A stretch of 64,000 nt of DNA from Xanthobacter sp. YC-JY1 (GTDB lineage Bacteria > Pseudomonadota > Alphaproteobacteria > Rhizobiales > Xanthobacteraceae). Below, one piece after another: positions 8,425 through 16,925 of this stretch. The position numbers and the translations under genes were made by a program. Below the pieces are notes generated by a model that was given only the letters and a program-made list of their open reading frames with translations, had not been told where the DNA came from and ran no database searches. The stretch covers positions 3,147,001-3,211,000 of the forward strand of contig NZ_CP032674.1 in the NCBI RefSeq assembly GCF_021730305.1, written 5' to 3'. Positions within the stretch are counted from its first letter, which is position 1. Each line of letters starts with the position of its first letter.

Positions 8425-10176
8425 TCAGACCGGGGGATGGGGAATGGCGGCGATGAGTTCGCGGGTATAGGCGTCCTTGGGTGCTTCCAGCACCTCCCGC
8501 GCGGTCCCCTCCTCCACGATCCGCCCTTGCCGCATCACGATCACCCGGTCGCACAGCAGGCCGACCACATGGAGGTCGTGGGAGACGAACAGATAGCTCA
8601 TCCCGAGCCGCTGCTTCAGCTCTTCCAGCAGGTTCAGGACCACGGCCTGCACCGACACGTCCAGCGCCGCCGTCGGCTCGTCCAGGATGACGAGATCAGG
8701 ATCGAGCGCGATGGCGCGGGCGATGCCGATGCGGGCCTTCTGGCCGCCTGACAGCTGGTGGGGGAAACGCTCCAGCAGATTCTGCGGCAGGCCCACCATC
8801 TCGGCAAGCTCAGCCACGCGGGCATCGAGCTTCGCGCCGCCCGAATAGCCGCCCATGCGCAGCAGCGGATCGGCAATGGCGCGGGCGGCCGTGTAGCGGG
8901 GATTGAGGCTCTCGGTCGGATCCTGGAACACCATCTGGATGCGCTTGCGCATGGGATGGTGAGCGAAGTCCTTGGCCGGGATCGCGCCGATGTCCTCGCC
9001 GGCGAAGGTGATCTTCCCCGCCGTCGGATCGATGAGGCGCATCACCATGGTGGAGGTGGTGGACTTGCCGCAGCCGCTCTCGCCCACGAGGCCGACGCTT
9101 TCGCCGCGCTTCACCTCGAAGGAGATACCGTCCACGGCGCGGAAGATGGTCTCCTCCGGCGTCAGGGGCTTGCCCTTGAGCTTGGCGAGGAAGGCCGAGG
9201 GCGCGCCCTGGCGGGGATATTCGCGCACCAGGTTCTCGACGGTGAGAAGCGGCGCACCGGCGTCGGCTACGGGTGAGCGCGCCGCAGCCGCGGTGGGCGC
9301 GCCCTCGCCTTCCGGCAACAGGTCCTTCAGCGTGATGCCCGGCCGGGGCGTCGCGCGCATGAGCTTGCGGGTGTAGGGGTGCTGGGGATCGCGGAAGATG
9401 CGCTCGGCCGGCGCGGTCTCCACCACCTTGCCCTTCTCCATCACCATCACCGTGTCGCAATAGGTGGCGGCGAGACCGAGGTCGTGGGTGATGAGGATGG
9501 TGGACATGCCGCGCTCGCGCGTCAGCTCCGTCACGAGGTCCATCACCGCCTTCTGGGTGGTCACGTCGAGGCCGGTGGTGGGCTCATCCGCGATCATCAG
9601 TTGCGGCCGGCAAGCCAACGCTAGCGCGATGACGATGCGCTGGCACATGCCGCCGGACAGTTCGAACGGATAGGCGTGGTAGCGGTCCTCCGGCCGGGCG
9701 ATGCGCACCTGCTTGAGGATGTCGATGACCTTGTGCTTCACGTTGCGCGGATCGGCCTGCACATGCTGGAGCAGCACGTCGCCGATCTGCGCGCCCACCG
9801 TGCGGATGGGGTTCAGCGCGGCCCGCGGGTTCTGGAAGATCATCGACATCTCGCGACCGCGCAGGTCGCGCATCTCGCTCTCGGGCGCATGGGCGACGTC
9901 GATGCCGGAGAAGGTGATGGAGCCTTCCGCGATGCGGCCGGCCCGGTCGAGGATGCGCATCACCGTGTAGGAGGTGACGGACTTGCCGGAGCCCGATTCC
10001 CCCACGATGCCCAGCGTTTCGCCCTTGCCGAGGGTCAGGTCCACCTTGCTCACCGCCGTGACGATGCCGCGGCGGGTCGCGAACTCGACGGTGAGGTCGC
10101 GCACCTCCAGCAGCGGGCCGCTCGGCGCTTCGGAGGACTTGGCGGCGTGTTCCTTCACGTCCACAACTCCATGCAT
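8425..10176 (-). CDS. Dipeptide/oligopeptide-type ABC transporter, fused double ATP-binding protein
   Basis: About 583 residues with two complete ABC domains. The first has a Walker A GESGSGKS, a signature ELSGGMCQR and a Walker B LMIADEP; the second has GESGCGKS, QLSGGQKAR and LVILDEP. Both end in the peptide-importer tail. This corresponds to DppD and DppF joined in one chain, as in GsiA/YejF. The linker near residues 295-315 is alanine-rich. The start is chosen at MHGVV because GGAGG lies five bases upstream; an ATG four codons earlier overlaps the permease stop but has no site of its own. It energises uptake through the two permeases just upstream in the operon. Confidence 0.92.
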   Translation of the reverse strand: MHGVVDVKEHAAKSSEAPSGPLLEVRDLTVEFATRRGIVTAVSKVDLTLGKGETLGIVGESGSGKSVTSYTVMRILDRAGRIAEGSITFSGIDVAHAPESEMRDLRGREMSMIFQNPRAALNPIRTVGAQIGDVLLQHVQADPRNVKHKVIDILKQVRIARPEDRYHAYPFELSGGMCQRIVIALALACRPQLMIADEPTTGLDVTTQKAVMDLVTELTRERGMSTILITHDLGLAATYCDTVMVMEKGKVVETAPAERIFRDPQHPYTRKLMRATPRPGITLKDLLPEGEGAPTAAAARSPVADAGAPLLTVENLVREYPRQGAPSAFLAKLKGKPLTPEETIFRAVDGISFEVKRGESVGLVGESGCGKSTTSTMVMRLIDPTAGKITFAGEDIGAIPAKDFAHHPMRKRIQMVFQDPTESLNPRYTAARAIADPLLRMGGYSGGAKLDARVAELAEMVGLPQNLLERFPHQLSGGQKARIGIARAIALDPDLVILDEPTAALDVSVQAVVLNLLEELKQRLGMSYLFVSHDLHVVGLLCDRVIVMRQGRIVEEGTAREVLEAPKDAYTRELIAAIPHPPV

Positions 10177-10187
10177 GGCGGCCTCCA

Positions 10188-11075
10188 TCAGGTGCGGCGC
10201 TGGGGATCGACGATGTCGCGCAGACCGTCGCCCAGGAGGTTGAAGCAGAAGACCGCGAACATGAGCGCGAGACCGGGGAACAGCGCGATCCACCATTCGC
10301 CGGAGACGATGTAGGCCGAGCCCTCGGCCACCATGATGCCCCACTCCGGCGTCGGCGGACGCACGCCGAGGCCGATGAAGGAGAGGCCGGCGGCGTTGAG
10401 GATGGCGTAGCCCATGGTGAGCGACATCTGCACCATCATGATGGGCATGATGTTGGGCAGGATGGTCGTCAGCAGGATGCGCCACTCCGAATTGCCGGTG
10501 AGCCGGGCCGCCTGCACATAGCCGGCGTTGCGGCGGATGGCGGCTTCGGACTTCGCCACGCGCACATAGAGCGGGAAGTTGATGATGGCGGTGGCGATGA
10601 CGATGTTCGTCACTGTATTGCCCAGCGCCGCGACGATGCCCATGGCCAGCACGAACAGCGGGAAGGCCATGATGGTGTCGGAGATGCGGCCGATGATCCG
10701 GTCCGTCCACCCTCCGAAGAAGCCCGACGCGATGCCGGCGACGCCGCCCACGGCGAACACCAGCGCCACGGAGAAGATGGCGATTGCCATGTCCAGCCGG
10801 CTCGCCACCACGACGCGGGAGAAGATGTCCCGGCCGAGATTGTCGGTGCCGAACCAATGCGCGGCCGAGGGCGGCTGCAAGGCGGCGGCCGTGTCTGAGG
10901 CGAGCGGGTCATAGGGCACGATGAACGGCCCGAACGTGGCGCACACCACCAGCACCAGGAACATGCCGAAGGCGATGCCCGTGACCGGGTTATCCGAGAT
11001 CACGTAGCGGGCGTGGGCGAGCGTGGCGGCGAGGCCGCCCGGGGCCTTTTGGGTATCGGCCGTGGCGAGGGTCAT
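10188..11075 (-). CDS. Dipeptide-type ABC transporter permease (DppC-like)
   Basis: A 295-residue inner-membrane protein with a cytoplasmic N-terminal tail, the N-terminal OppC/DppC domain, and about six membrane segments. The HWFGTDNLGRDIFSR motif at about residues 73-87 is typical of DppC. The EAA loop (near AARLTGNSEWRILLTTILPNI) docks to the ATPase. Its ATG overlaps the TGA of the partner permease (ATGA), so translation is coupled. The transported compound is probably a small peptide-like or ureide molecule, judged only from the linked amidase genes. Confidence 0.92.
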   Translation of the reverse strand: MTLATADTQKAPGGLAATLAHARYVISDNPVTGIAFGMFLVLVVCATFGPFIVPYDPLASDTAAALQPPSAAHWFGTDNLGRDIFSRVVVASRLDMAIAIFSVALVFAVGGVAGIASGFFGGWTDRIIGRISDTIMAFPLFVLAMGIVAALGNTVTNIVIATAIINFPLYVRVAKSEAAIRRNAGYVQAARLTGNSEWRILLTTILPNIMPIMMVQMSLTMGYAILNAAGLSFIGLGVRPPTPEWGIMVAEGSAYIVSGEWWIALFPGLALMFAVFCFNLLGDGLRDIVDPQRRT

Positions 11076-12085
11076 GCTTCGCTCCGCGCGCGGGGATCGA
11101 TGATGCCGTAGGCAAGGTCGATCAGGAGGTTGAGGATCACGTAGAGGATCGCCATGGCGAGCACGAAGCCCTGCACCGGTGCGTAGTCCGAGGTGATGAG
11201 CGCCTCGACCGCATAGGAGCCGATGCCCGGCCAGGCGAACACCTTCTCCACCAGCACGTTGGCGCCGAGGAGGAAGGAGAACACCATGCCCAGCGTGGTC
11301 ACCACGGGGAGCATGGCATTGCGGAAAGCGTAGGTGATGATGACCGTGTAGTCCGTCAGGCCCGCCGCCTTCGCCGTGCGTACGAACTCGGAGGAGAGCA
11401 CCGCCAGCATGGAGGCGCGGGTCATGCGGGCGATGGGGGCGAGGGCGAAGATGGCGAGCGTGATGGCGGGCACCGCCAGTTGCGCCAGCGCGGCGCGGAA
11501 GGTCTCGAAGTCGCGCGCGATCAGGCTGTCAATGAGATAGAAGCCCGTCACCGTCTCCGGTGCCGAGAAGAACACGTCGAGCCGCCCCAGCGGCGCCGGC
11601 GCCCATCCCAGCTTGAAGTAGAAGACATAGACCAGCAGCAGCCCGGTGAAGAACACCGGCAGCGACACGCCGGCCGTGGTGATGATGCGGCAAGCATGGT
11701 CGATCCACGATCCCTGTCGCACCGCCGCAATGATGCCGAAGGGCACCGCGATCAGCAGCGCCAGCACCAACCCCGCCAACGTCAGTTCGGCCGAGGCCGG
11801 CAGGCGGGACGCGATCTCGGTCGCGACCGGCTGGCCGGTGGAGAGTGAAGAGCCCAGGTCGCCATGCGCCAGCGCCGAGACGTAGTCGGCGAACTGAGCC
11901 GGTAACGACTTGTCGAGACCGAGCTTGGTGCGGATCTCGGCGATGGCCTGCGGCGTCGCCGCCGGGCCCGCGAAATAGGCCGCCGTGTCGCCGGGCAGCA
12001 CGCGGGTGAGCAGGAAGGTCACGATCACCACGCCGATCAGGCTGGGCACGGCTGTGGCGAGACGACTGCCTAGGAGCTTCAGCAT
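11072..12085 (-). CDS. Dipeptide-type ABC transporter permease (DppB-like)
   Basis: The 337-residue protein opens with MLKLLGSRLATAVPSLIGVVIVTFLLTRVLPGD, the usual DppB/OppB N-terminus with the first membrane segment and a conserved L-P-G-D. It has about six membrane segments and an EAA loop (RTAKAAGLTDYTVIITYAFRNAMLP). The start follows an AGGGA ribosome site that closely resembles the one upstream of the binding-protein gene. It is 196 bases downstream of that gene; the gap holds a hairpin-rich repeat. It forms the channel with the DppC-like partner. Confidence 0.92.
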   Translation of the reverse strand: MLKLLGSRLATAVPSLIGVVIVTFLLTRVLPGDTAAYFAGPAATPQAIAEIRTKLGLDKSLPAQFADYVSALAHGDLGSSLSTGQPVATEIASRLPASAELTLAGLVLALLIAVPFGIIAAVRQGSWIDHACRIITTAGVSLPVFFTGLLLVYVFYFKLGWAPAPLGRLDVFFSAPETVTGFYLIDSLIARDFETFRAALAQLAVPAITLAIFALAPIARMTRASMLAVLSSEFVRTAKAAGLTDYTVIITYAFRNAMLPVVTTLGMVFSFLLGANVLVEKVFAWPGIGSYAVEALITSDYAPVQGFVLAMAILYVILNLLIDLAYGIIDPRARSEA

Positions 12086-12164
12086 GGCGATATCCCTGTG
12101 TGCGATCCGGACTGCGGGGCATCGGGCACCGCAGCCGCTTTGTCGTCTCCGGCGGACCGCCGGA

Positions 12165-12274
12165 TGTGGGGTGAGGGGCGGCACCGATGCCGGGCATTCC
12201 GGGCCGAAACCCGGGCGCCGGTTTCCGCCCCCGGCGCCACCCCTCACGCCGCTTCCTCCCTTGAGAGGAAGGGG
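12165..12274. repeat. Palindromic element between binding-protein and permease genes (family B variant)
   Basis: The gap holds GTGGGGTGAGGGG at one side and CACCCCTCACG ... CTTCCTCCCTTGAGAGGAAG at the other, with GATGCCGGGCATTCCGGG between. This layout matches the family B units at 50818-50936 and 51117-51240. On the transcribed (minus) strand it will form strong hairpins just after the binding-protein stop codon. Such structures often protect the binding-protein mRNA and limit permease expression; that effect here is inference. Confidence 0.6.
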
Positions 12275-12281
12275 AAAGACC

Positions 12282-13904
12282 TCAGCCCTTCTGGAAGGCG
12301 CGATAGTCGAGCCGGCGGTGGAACCAGTATTCGTAGCCGGTGATGTTCTTCTGCATCGCGACGTTGACGAACGGCTGGTAGAGCGGAATGCGCGGCACAT
12401 CGGCAAAGGCGAGATCCACCATGCCCTTCACGTCCGTATCATAGGCCGCCTTGTCGCCGCTCGCCGCCGCCGCACGGGCACCGTCGATGAAGGTGTCCAT
12501 GGCCGCCGACTGGTAGCTCATGGTGTTGAAGACCGAATTGGAGCCGTGGTAGCACCAGAAGAAGAAGTATTCTGGATAGTCGAGCCATCCCGAGAACACG
12601 TTGGTGTAGAGCGGCAGCACCTTTTTGTTCAGCTCCGTGCGCCAGTTGGCGCCGGGGATCTTGTTGATGGTGGTCTTGATGCCGATCTGCGCGAGGTTTT
12701 CCTGCAGCAGCACGCAGATGGGCTCGTTGACGCCGGCAAAGCCGAGATCGAAGGAGAGCGTGGTGTCGATGCCGCCGGCATAGCCCGCCTCCGCCATCAG
12801 CTGCTTGGCCTTTGCGAGGTCGGTCTTGAACTTGGTGGGCTGCGGCCAGGCCACCTTGGTGGCGGCATCGGCCGGCGCGCCGAACATGGGGCGGCCGAGG
12901 CCGTAGAGCACGGCCTCCATGATCTTCTCATAGGGAATGGCGTAGGCGACGGCCTCGCGCACCTTCGGATTGTCGAAGGGCGGGCTCTTCACGTTCATGC
13001 CGATGTACTGCACGCCGTTGGAGTACGGCACCGACGTGATGTTGAGCTTGCCGGCCTGCTTCAGCTCCACGAAATCCTTATTGGGCAGGTCATAGGAGAT
13101 GTCCGCGTCGCCGCGCTCCATCAGCGCCCGGCGATTGCCGGCGGAGGGCACCATGCGCCAGATCACACGCTTGATCTTGGGCAGCGGGCCGCCCTTCCAG
13201 TCGTCGAAGCGCTCGAAGATCACCTCGGTGCCGGGCGTCCACTTGGTGACGCGATAGGCGCCGGAGCCGGCGGTGTTCTGCTTGGTGTATTCGAGGCCCC
13301 AGGGATCCTTCTCGGTGGCGTTCTTCTTCACCAGCTCGGAATTGATGACGCACGGCACGATGACGGCGAGGTCGGGGATGGTGAGGCGATCCTTGCGCAG
13401 GAAGTCCACGCGCACCGTGTGGTCGTCCACCACCACGAACTGCTCCGGCTTCTCCAGCGAGCCGGCCTTCATCTGGAAGGTGGGGAAGCCGCCCACAGAG
13501 ACGGCGCGGTCCAGCGACCACTTCACGTCCTTGGCGGTGACAGGGGTGCCGTCCTGGAAGGTCGCGTTTTTCTTCAGCTTGAAGGTGACGGACATGTCAC
13601 CGATGTTCATGTCCTCGGCGAGCTCGCCCTTGAGCTTGTCACGGTCGTAGTAGCGGACGCCTTCCTTCTCGGTCATCTCGTGGGTGATGAGCCGGTCATA
13701 GGTGTTCCAGCTGGCTTCGTAGCCGGGCACGTTGGTGCCGACGCCGTGAATGTCGAGATTGTTCGGCCCGCTCTCCGAGACGATCAGCAGAGTCTCGTTC
13801 CGGGCCTGCGCCTTTGCCGGCGAGAACACCGCCGGGGCTGCGACGCCCGCGCCGCTCGCGACGGCGGTGGCGGAGGCGGACTTCATGAATTCGCGGCGGT
13901 TCAT
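12282..13904 (-). CDS. Dipeptide-type ABC transporter substrate-binding protein (DppA-like, Tat signal)
   Basis: A 540-residue periplasmic binding protein of the SBP family 5 type (extracellular solute-binding, Bac_5). The N-terminus MNRREFMKSASATAVASGAG carries a twin-arginine motif (NRREFMK) before a short hydrophobic stretch and an AQA cleavage region, so export is likely by Tat. The start at MNRREF follows AGGGA; an upstream ATG in the same frame would bury the signal and is rejected. It is first in the operon, as usual for importers. The gene lies downstream of an AT-rich region with a matched pair of palindromes. Confidence 0.92.
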   Translation of the reverse strand: MNRREFMKSASATAVASGAGVAAPAVFSPAKAQARNETLLIVSESGPNNLDIHGVGTNVPGYEASWNTYDRLITHEMTEKEGVRYYDRDKLKGELAEDMNIGDMSVTFKLKKNATFQDGTPVTAKDVKWSLDRAVSVGGFPTFQMKAGSLEKPEQFVVVDDHTVRVDFLRKDRLTIPDLAVIVPCVINSELVKKNATEKDPWGLEYTKQNTAGSGAYRVTKWTPGTEVIFERFDDWKGGPLPKIKRVIWRMVPSAGNRRALMERGDADISYDLPNKDFVELKQAGKLNITSVPYSNGVQYIGMNVKSPPFDNPKVREAVAYAIPYEKIMEAVLYGLGRPMFGAPADAATKVAWPQPTKFKTDLAKAKQLMAEAGYAGGIDTTLSFDLGFAGVNEPICVLLQENLAQIGIKTTINKIPGANWRTELNKKVLPLYTNVFSGWLDYPEYFFFWCYHGSNSVFNTMSYQSAAMDTFIDGARAAAASGDKAAYDTDVKGMVDLAFADVPRIPLYQPFVNVAMQKNITGYEYWFHRRLDYRAFQKG

Positions 13905-13956
13905 CGGCAACGTCCCTGTGGTGGCGGTCGCCAAGTGCCATTCAAGCCGCGTGCCA

Positions 13957-14083
13957 ATTGCATACAGTTTTTGAAATTTATCGTAAAATCAATTCACTAG
14001 AATACCCATCCAGTCGATCAACACAGCAACACAGAGCGGTATATGATCATTATTTGTGCAACACCGTGCGCATTGCATGCAAT
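13957..14083 (-). promoter_or_regulatory. Regulatory region of the dpp/amidase operon with paired ATTGCATNCANT sites
   Basis: The 240-base gap is much richer in A/T than the surroundings. It holds a perfect 12-base palindrome ATTGCATGCAAT at 14072-14083 and a close copy ATTGCATACAGT at 13957-13968, with ten of twelve bases in common. Their centres are 115 bases apart, with the nearer one 53 bases before the binding-protein start. Short palindromes of this size are typical GntR/FCD operators, and a GntR/FCD gene ends this cluster. The assignment is inference; I could not fix a convincing -35/-10 pair. Confidence 0.5.
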
Positions 14084-14144
14084 TTAATGCGCGTGACTGC
14101 GGCAGCGCTTGCACAGCAAGTCGCCAGCAGCCGCTTCACGAAGA

Positions 14145-14993
14145 TCAGGAGGGCAGCACGTCCGGGCCGGCGGACGCCGCGGCGGCGCGCTCGGCCTTCC
14201 AGGCCTTCATCTGGCGCCGATAGCGCACAGTCGATACCGGCAGCAGCGCCAGATAGAGGATGGTGCAGAAGGAAAGCACGATCCAGGGATAGCTCGCCAG
14301 CAGGGCGAAATAGATGGCCACGGCCACGAACAGCGGCAGCACCATATCCCGTCGCACCCGCCGCCCCAGCGTCTTGCCCGACCAGGCAGGCACCGTGGAG
14401 ATCATCAGGAAGGCGATGGCGAGGCAATAGACCAGCGCGATCAAAGCGCTCACCCGCCCGTGCGGCAGGCCGATCAGTTCCAGATAGACCGGCAGCAGCA
14501 CGGTAATGGCGCCCGCCGGGGCCGGAATGCCGGTGAAGTAGTCGCCCGCGAAGGGCGGCTTGTTCGGATCGTCCAGCATCACGTTGAAGCGCGCAAGCCG
14601 CAGCGCGGCGCAGATGGCGTAGGCGAGCGCGGCGATCCAGCCAAACGAGCCGGCTTCCTTAAGGCCCCAGAAATAGAGCATCAGGGCCGGCACGCAGCCG
14701 AAGTTCACGAAGTCGGCGAGGCTGTCCAGCTCCGCACCGAAGCGCGAGGTGCCCTTCAGCGCCCGCGCCAGCCGACCGTCCACCCCGTCGAGGATGGCGG
14801 CGAACACGATGGCCGCCAGCGCCAGTTCGATCCGCTCCTCGATGGCGAGCCGCACGGCGGTAAGGCCGGAGCACAGCGCGAGCAGCGTCACAAGATTGGG
14901 CAGGAGCACGCGGATCGGCACCTTGCCGATGCTGCCGCCGAGGCGCGGCCGGGGCCGGCCTTCAGGATCGAACGGGGGAAAGGGCGTTTCCAT
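14145..14993 (-). CDS. pssA: CDP-diacylglycerol--serine O-phosphatidyltransferase
   Basis: A 282-residue multi-span membrane enzyme of the CDP-alcohol phosphatidyltransferase family, which makes phosphatidylserine from CDP-diacylglycerol and serine. The family signature D-G-x2-A-R-x8-G-x3-D-x3-D is seen as DGVDGRLARALKGTSRFGAELDSLAD at about residues 68-93 (aspartates and arginines all present). About seven to eight membrane segments follow. Its ATG overlaps the TGA of psd (ATGA), so the two steps of phosphatidylethanolamine synthesis are translationally coupled. The length and N-terminal FDPEGRPRPR tail match the alphaproteobacterial type II enzyme. Confidence 0.95.
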   Translation of the reverse strand: METPFPPFDPEGRPRPRLGGSIGKVPIRVLLPNLVTLLALCSGLTAVRLAIEERIELALAAIVFAAILDGVDGRLARALKGTSRFGAELDSLADFVNFGCVPALMLYFWGLKEAGSFGWIAALAYAICAALRLARFNVMLDDPNKPPFAGDYFTGIPAPAGAITVLLPVYLELIGLPHGRVSALIALVYCLAIAFLMISTVPAWSGKTLGRRVRRDMVLPLFVAVAIYFALLASYPWIVLSFCTILYLALLPVSTVRYRRQMKAWKAERAAAASAGPDVLPS

Positions 14994-15694
14994 CAGCTCA
15001 CCCGATAGGCGGTCTCGCGCTGCTGCGGCTGGGAGAGATCGCACAGGACCGTCTCGCCCGCCACCGTCAACTGCCCTTCGCTGACCAGCACGCGCGACCC
15101 CACCGGCAGATAGACGTCAACACGGGAGCCGAAGCGGATCAGGCCGAAGCGCTCGCCGGAACCGATGGACTCACCCTCCCGCACGAATGAGACGATGCGG
15201 CGGGCCACGAGGCCGGCGATCTGCACGCAACCCACCCGGCAGTAGGGCGTGGAGATGATGAGGCCGTTGCGCTCATTGTCCTCGCTCGCCTTGTCGAGGT
15301 CGGCATTGAGGAAGAGGCCCGGCTTGTAGGCGATGCGCTCGATGCGTCCCGTCACCGGTGCTCGGTTCACGTGGACGTTGAACACATTCATGAAGATGGA
15401 CACCCGCAGCAGCGGCTCGTCGGAAAGATCCAGCTCCCGCGGCGGCCGCGCCAGACCCACCTGCGACACACGTCCATCCGCCGGCGCGATGACGAGCCCC
15501 TCGCGCACCGGCGTCACCCGCTCGGGATCGCGGAAGAACAGAGCCGTCCAGAGGGCGAGGCCGAAGCCGATCATGCCGAAGAAGGTGGAGAACACGAACA
15601 GCACGAGCGCGATCACCACCGCGATGGCGATGAACGGATAGCCCTCCCGATGAATCGGAACGAGGGTCTTGCGGATGCTGGCAATGATCGACAA
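14993..15694 (-). CDS. psd: Phosphatidylserine decarboxylase proenzyme
   Basis: The 233-residue proenzyme is of the short alphaproteobacterial class (psd type A). The self-cleavage site that yields the pyruvoyl group is in [11 protein letters not shown] near the C-terminus (between Gly and Ser). Other family marks are [23 protein letters not shown] and [11 protein letters not shown]. Two N-terminal membrane segments anchor it to the inner membrane. It converts phosphatidylserine to phosphatidylethanolamine. The start is taken as TTG ([21 protein letters not shown]) because GGAG lies seven bases upstream; a longer frame upstream lacks a ribosome site and would add a basic, non-conserved extension. 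Confidence 0.93.
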   Translation of the reverse strand: MSIIASIRKTLVPIHREGYPFIAIAVVIALVLFVFSTFFGMIGFGLALWTALFFRDPERVTPVREGLVIAPADGRVSQVGLARPPRELDLSDEPLLRVSIFMNVFNVHVNRAPVTGRIERIAYKPGLFLNADLDKASEDNERNGLIISTPYCRVGCVQIAGLVARRIVSFVREGESIGSGERFGLIRFGSRVDVYLPVGSRVLVSEGQLTVAGETVLCDLSQPQQRETAYRVS

Positions 15695-15808
15695 CAGGTG
15701 TCTCCAGGGTCGCCCGGCAGGCCGCCCCGGATGGCGCCGCGCGGGCATGGTCTGCGCACAGGTAGTCAGCCGCCGCCCCGCCGTCAAATGGCGGAACGCC
15801 GCTCTACC

Positions 15809-16795
15809 TCACGCCCCGGCACGGCGGAAGGCGCCCGGGCTCAGGTCCGTCCACTTGCGGAATGCCCGATGGAAGGCACTCGGCTCGGAAAAGCCAAGCT
15901 CCGCCGCGATCTCGCCCACGGGCCGGTCGGTGGCCCGCAGCAGGTCCTCGGCCCGCAGCCGGCGCAGGTCGTCCTTGATGTCGCGATAGGCGGCGCCCTC
16001 TTCGGCGAGCCGGCGACGCAGGGTCGAAGCCGGCAGGCGCAACTGCCGGGCAAGCTCCACGAACGAAGGCCACGCCGACGCCGGCAGCTCCCGGAGCCGG
16101 GCGCGGACCCGGGCGGCAAGCCCTTCATCGTGCCGGTATCGCACGAGGATGTTCGCCGGCGCGCCCCGCAGAAAATCCCGCAGCGCCCGCTCGCTGCGGT
16201 GGGCCGGCAGCTTCAGGAAGGTCGCATCGAAGGCGAGCCGGCTCTCCGGCGCGTCGAAACGGACGGGAGCACCAAAGAACAGCCGGTAGTCCGCCCCATG
16301 CTCCGGCGGACCGCAGCGGAAATCCACCTGTCGGATCGGAATGCGCCGGCCCACCAGCCAGCAGGTGATGCCATGGAGGATGATCCAGTAGGTGCGGTAG
16401 GCGAAGGCCGAGCGCGCGCCGCCTTTGTCCAAGAGCACGACGGACGCCAGGCCGTCGCCGACCACAAGCTCGCCGCTCGGGTCATCCAGCACCACCCGCA
16501 GGAATCGCAGCGCCCGCCGCAGGGCCTGCTCCAGCGTCTGCGCGCCCATGAGCGCATGGCAGAGCAGCGTGAAGCTGCCACAGCGCATGGGGCGGGCGGC
16601 GAGGCCGAAGAACTCGTCGTCCAGCGCCTCGGCGGCCGCCGTCCACAGCGCCCCATACTGCTCGGCCGAGACCGCCTCCGTCACCGGCAGCGCGAGCCCG
16701 GCCCGTGCGAGCACCGGACCGGCGTCGATGCCCTGCGCCGTCAGGCAGCCGAGGGCATCGTCCACGAAGGTGCCGGAGATCATCCGCCGTTCCAC
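15809..16795 (-). CDS. AraC family transcriptional regulator
   Basis: A 328-residue protein of the OruR/ArgR-type AraC branch: an N-terminal ligand domain (arabinose-binding-like, PF12625 type) of about 190 residues and a C-terminal double helix-turn-helix from about 230 (LARQLRLPASTLRRRLAEEG, then VGEIAAELGFSEPSAFHRAFRKWTDLSPGAFR). It is divergent from the acyl-CoA oxidation operon, with 130 bases between the starts, so it probably controls that operon. A direct repeat TGTCA-N5-TGTCA lies in the gap at 16843-16857. The inducer is unknown, perhaps the free acid or the acyl-CoA. Confidence 0.9.
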   Translation of the reverse strand: MERRMISGTFVDDALGCLTAQGIDAGPVLARAGLALPVTEAVSAEQYGALWTAAAEALDDEFFGLAARPMRCGSFTLLCHALMGAQTLEQALRRALRFLRVVLDDPSGELVVGDGLASVVLLDKGGARSAFAYRTYWIILHGITCWLVGRRIPIRQVDFRCGPPEHGADYRLFFGAPVRFDAPESRLAFDATFLKLPAHRSERALRDFLRGAPANILVRYRHDEGLAARVRARLRELPASAWPSFVELARQLRLPASTLRRRLAEEGAAYRDIKDDLRRLRAEDLLRATDRPVGEIAAELGFSEPSAFHRAFRKWTDLSPGAFRRAGA

Positions 16796-16925
16796 GCCGC
16801 GCTCCTAAATGGCAAAATCGCTCATCTGAATAGATCGCTAGTGTCATCGAATGTCACTCGGCTTTTCTGCTAGACGAGACGCAACGGCCGCCGAAGCGGC
16901 GGCATGTCTCCCTGGGAGGGGCACC

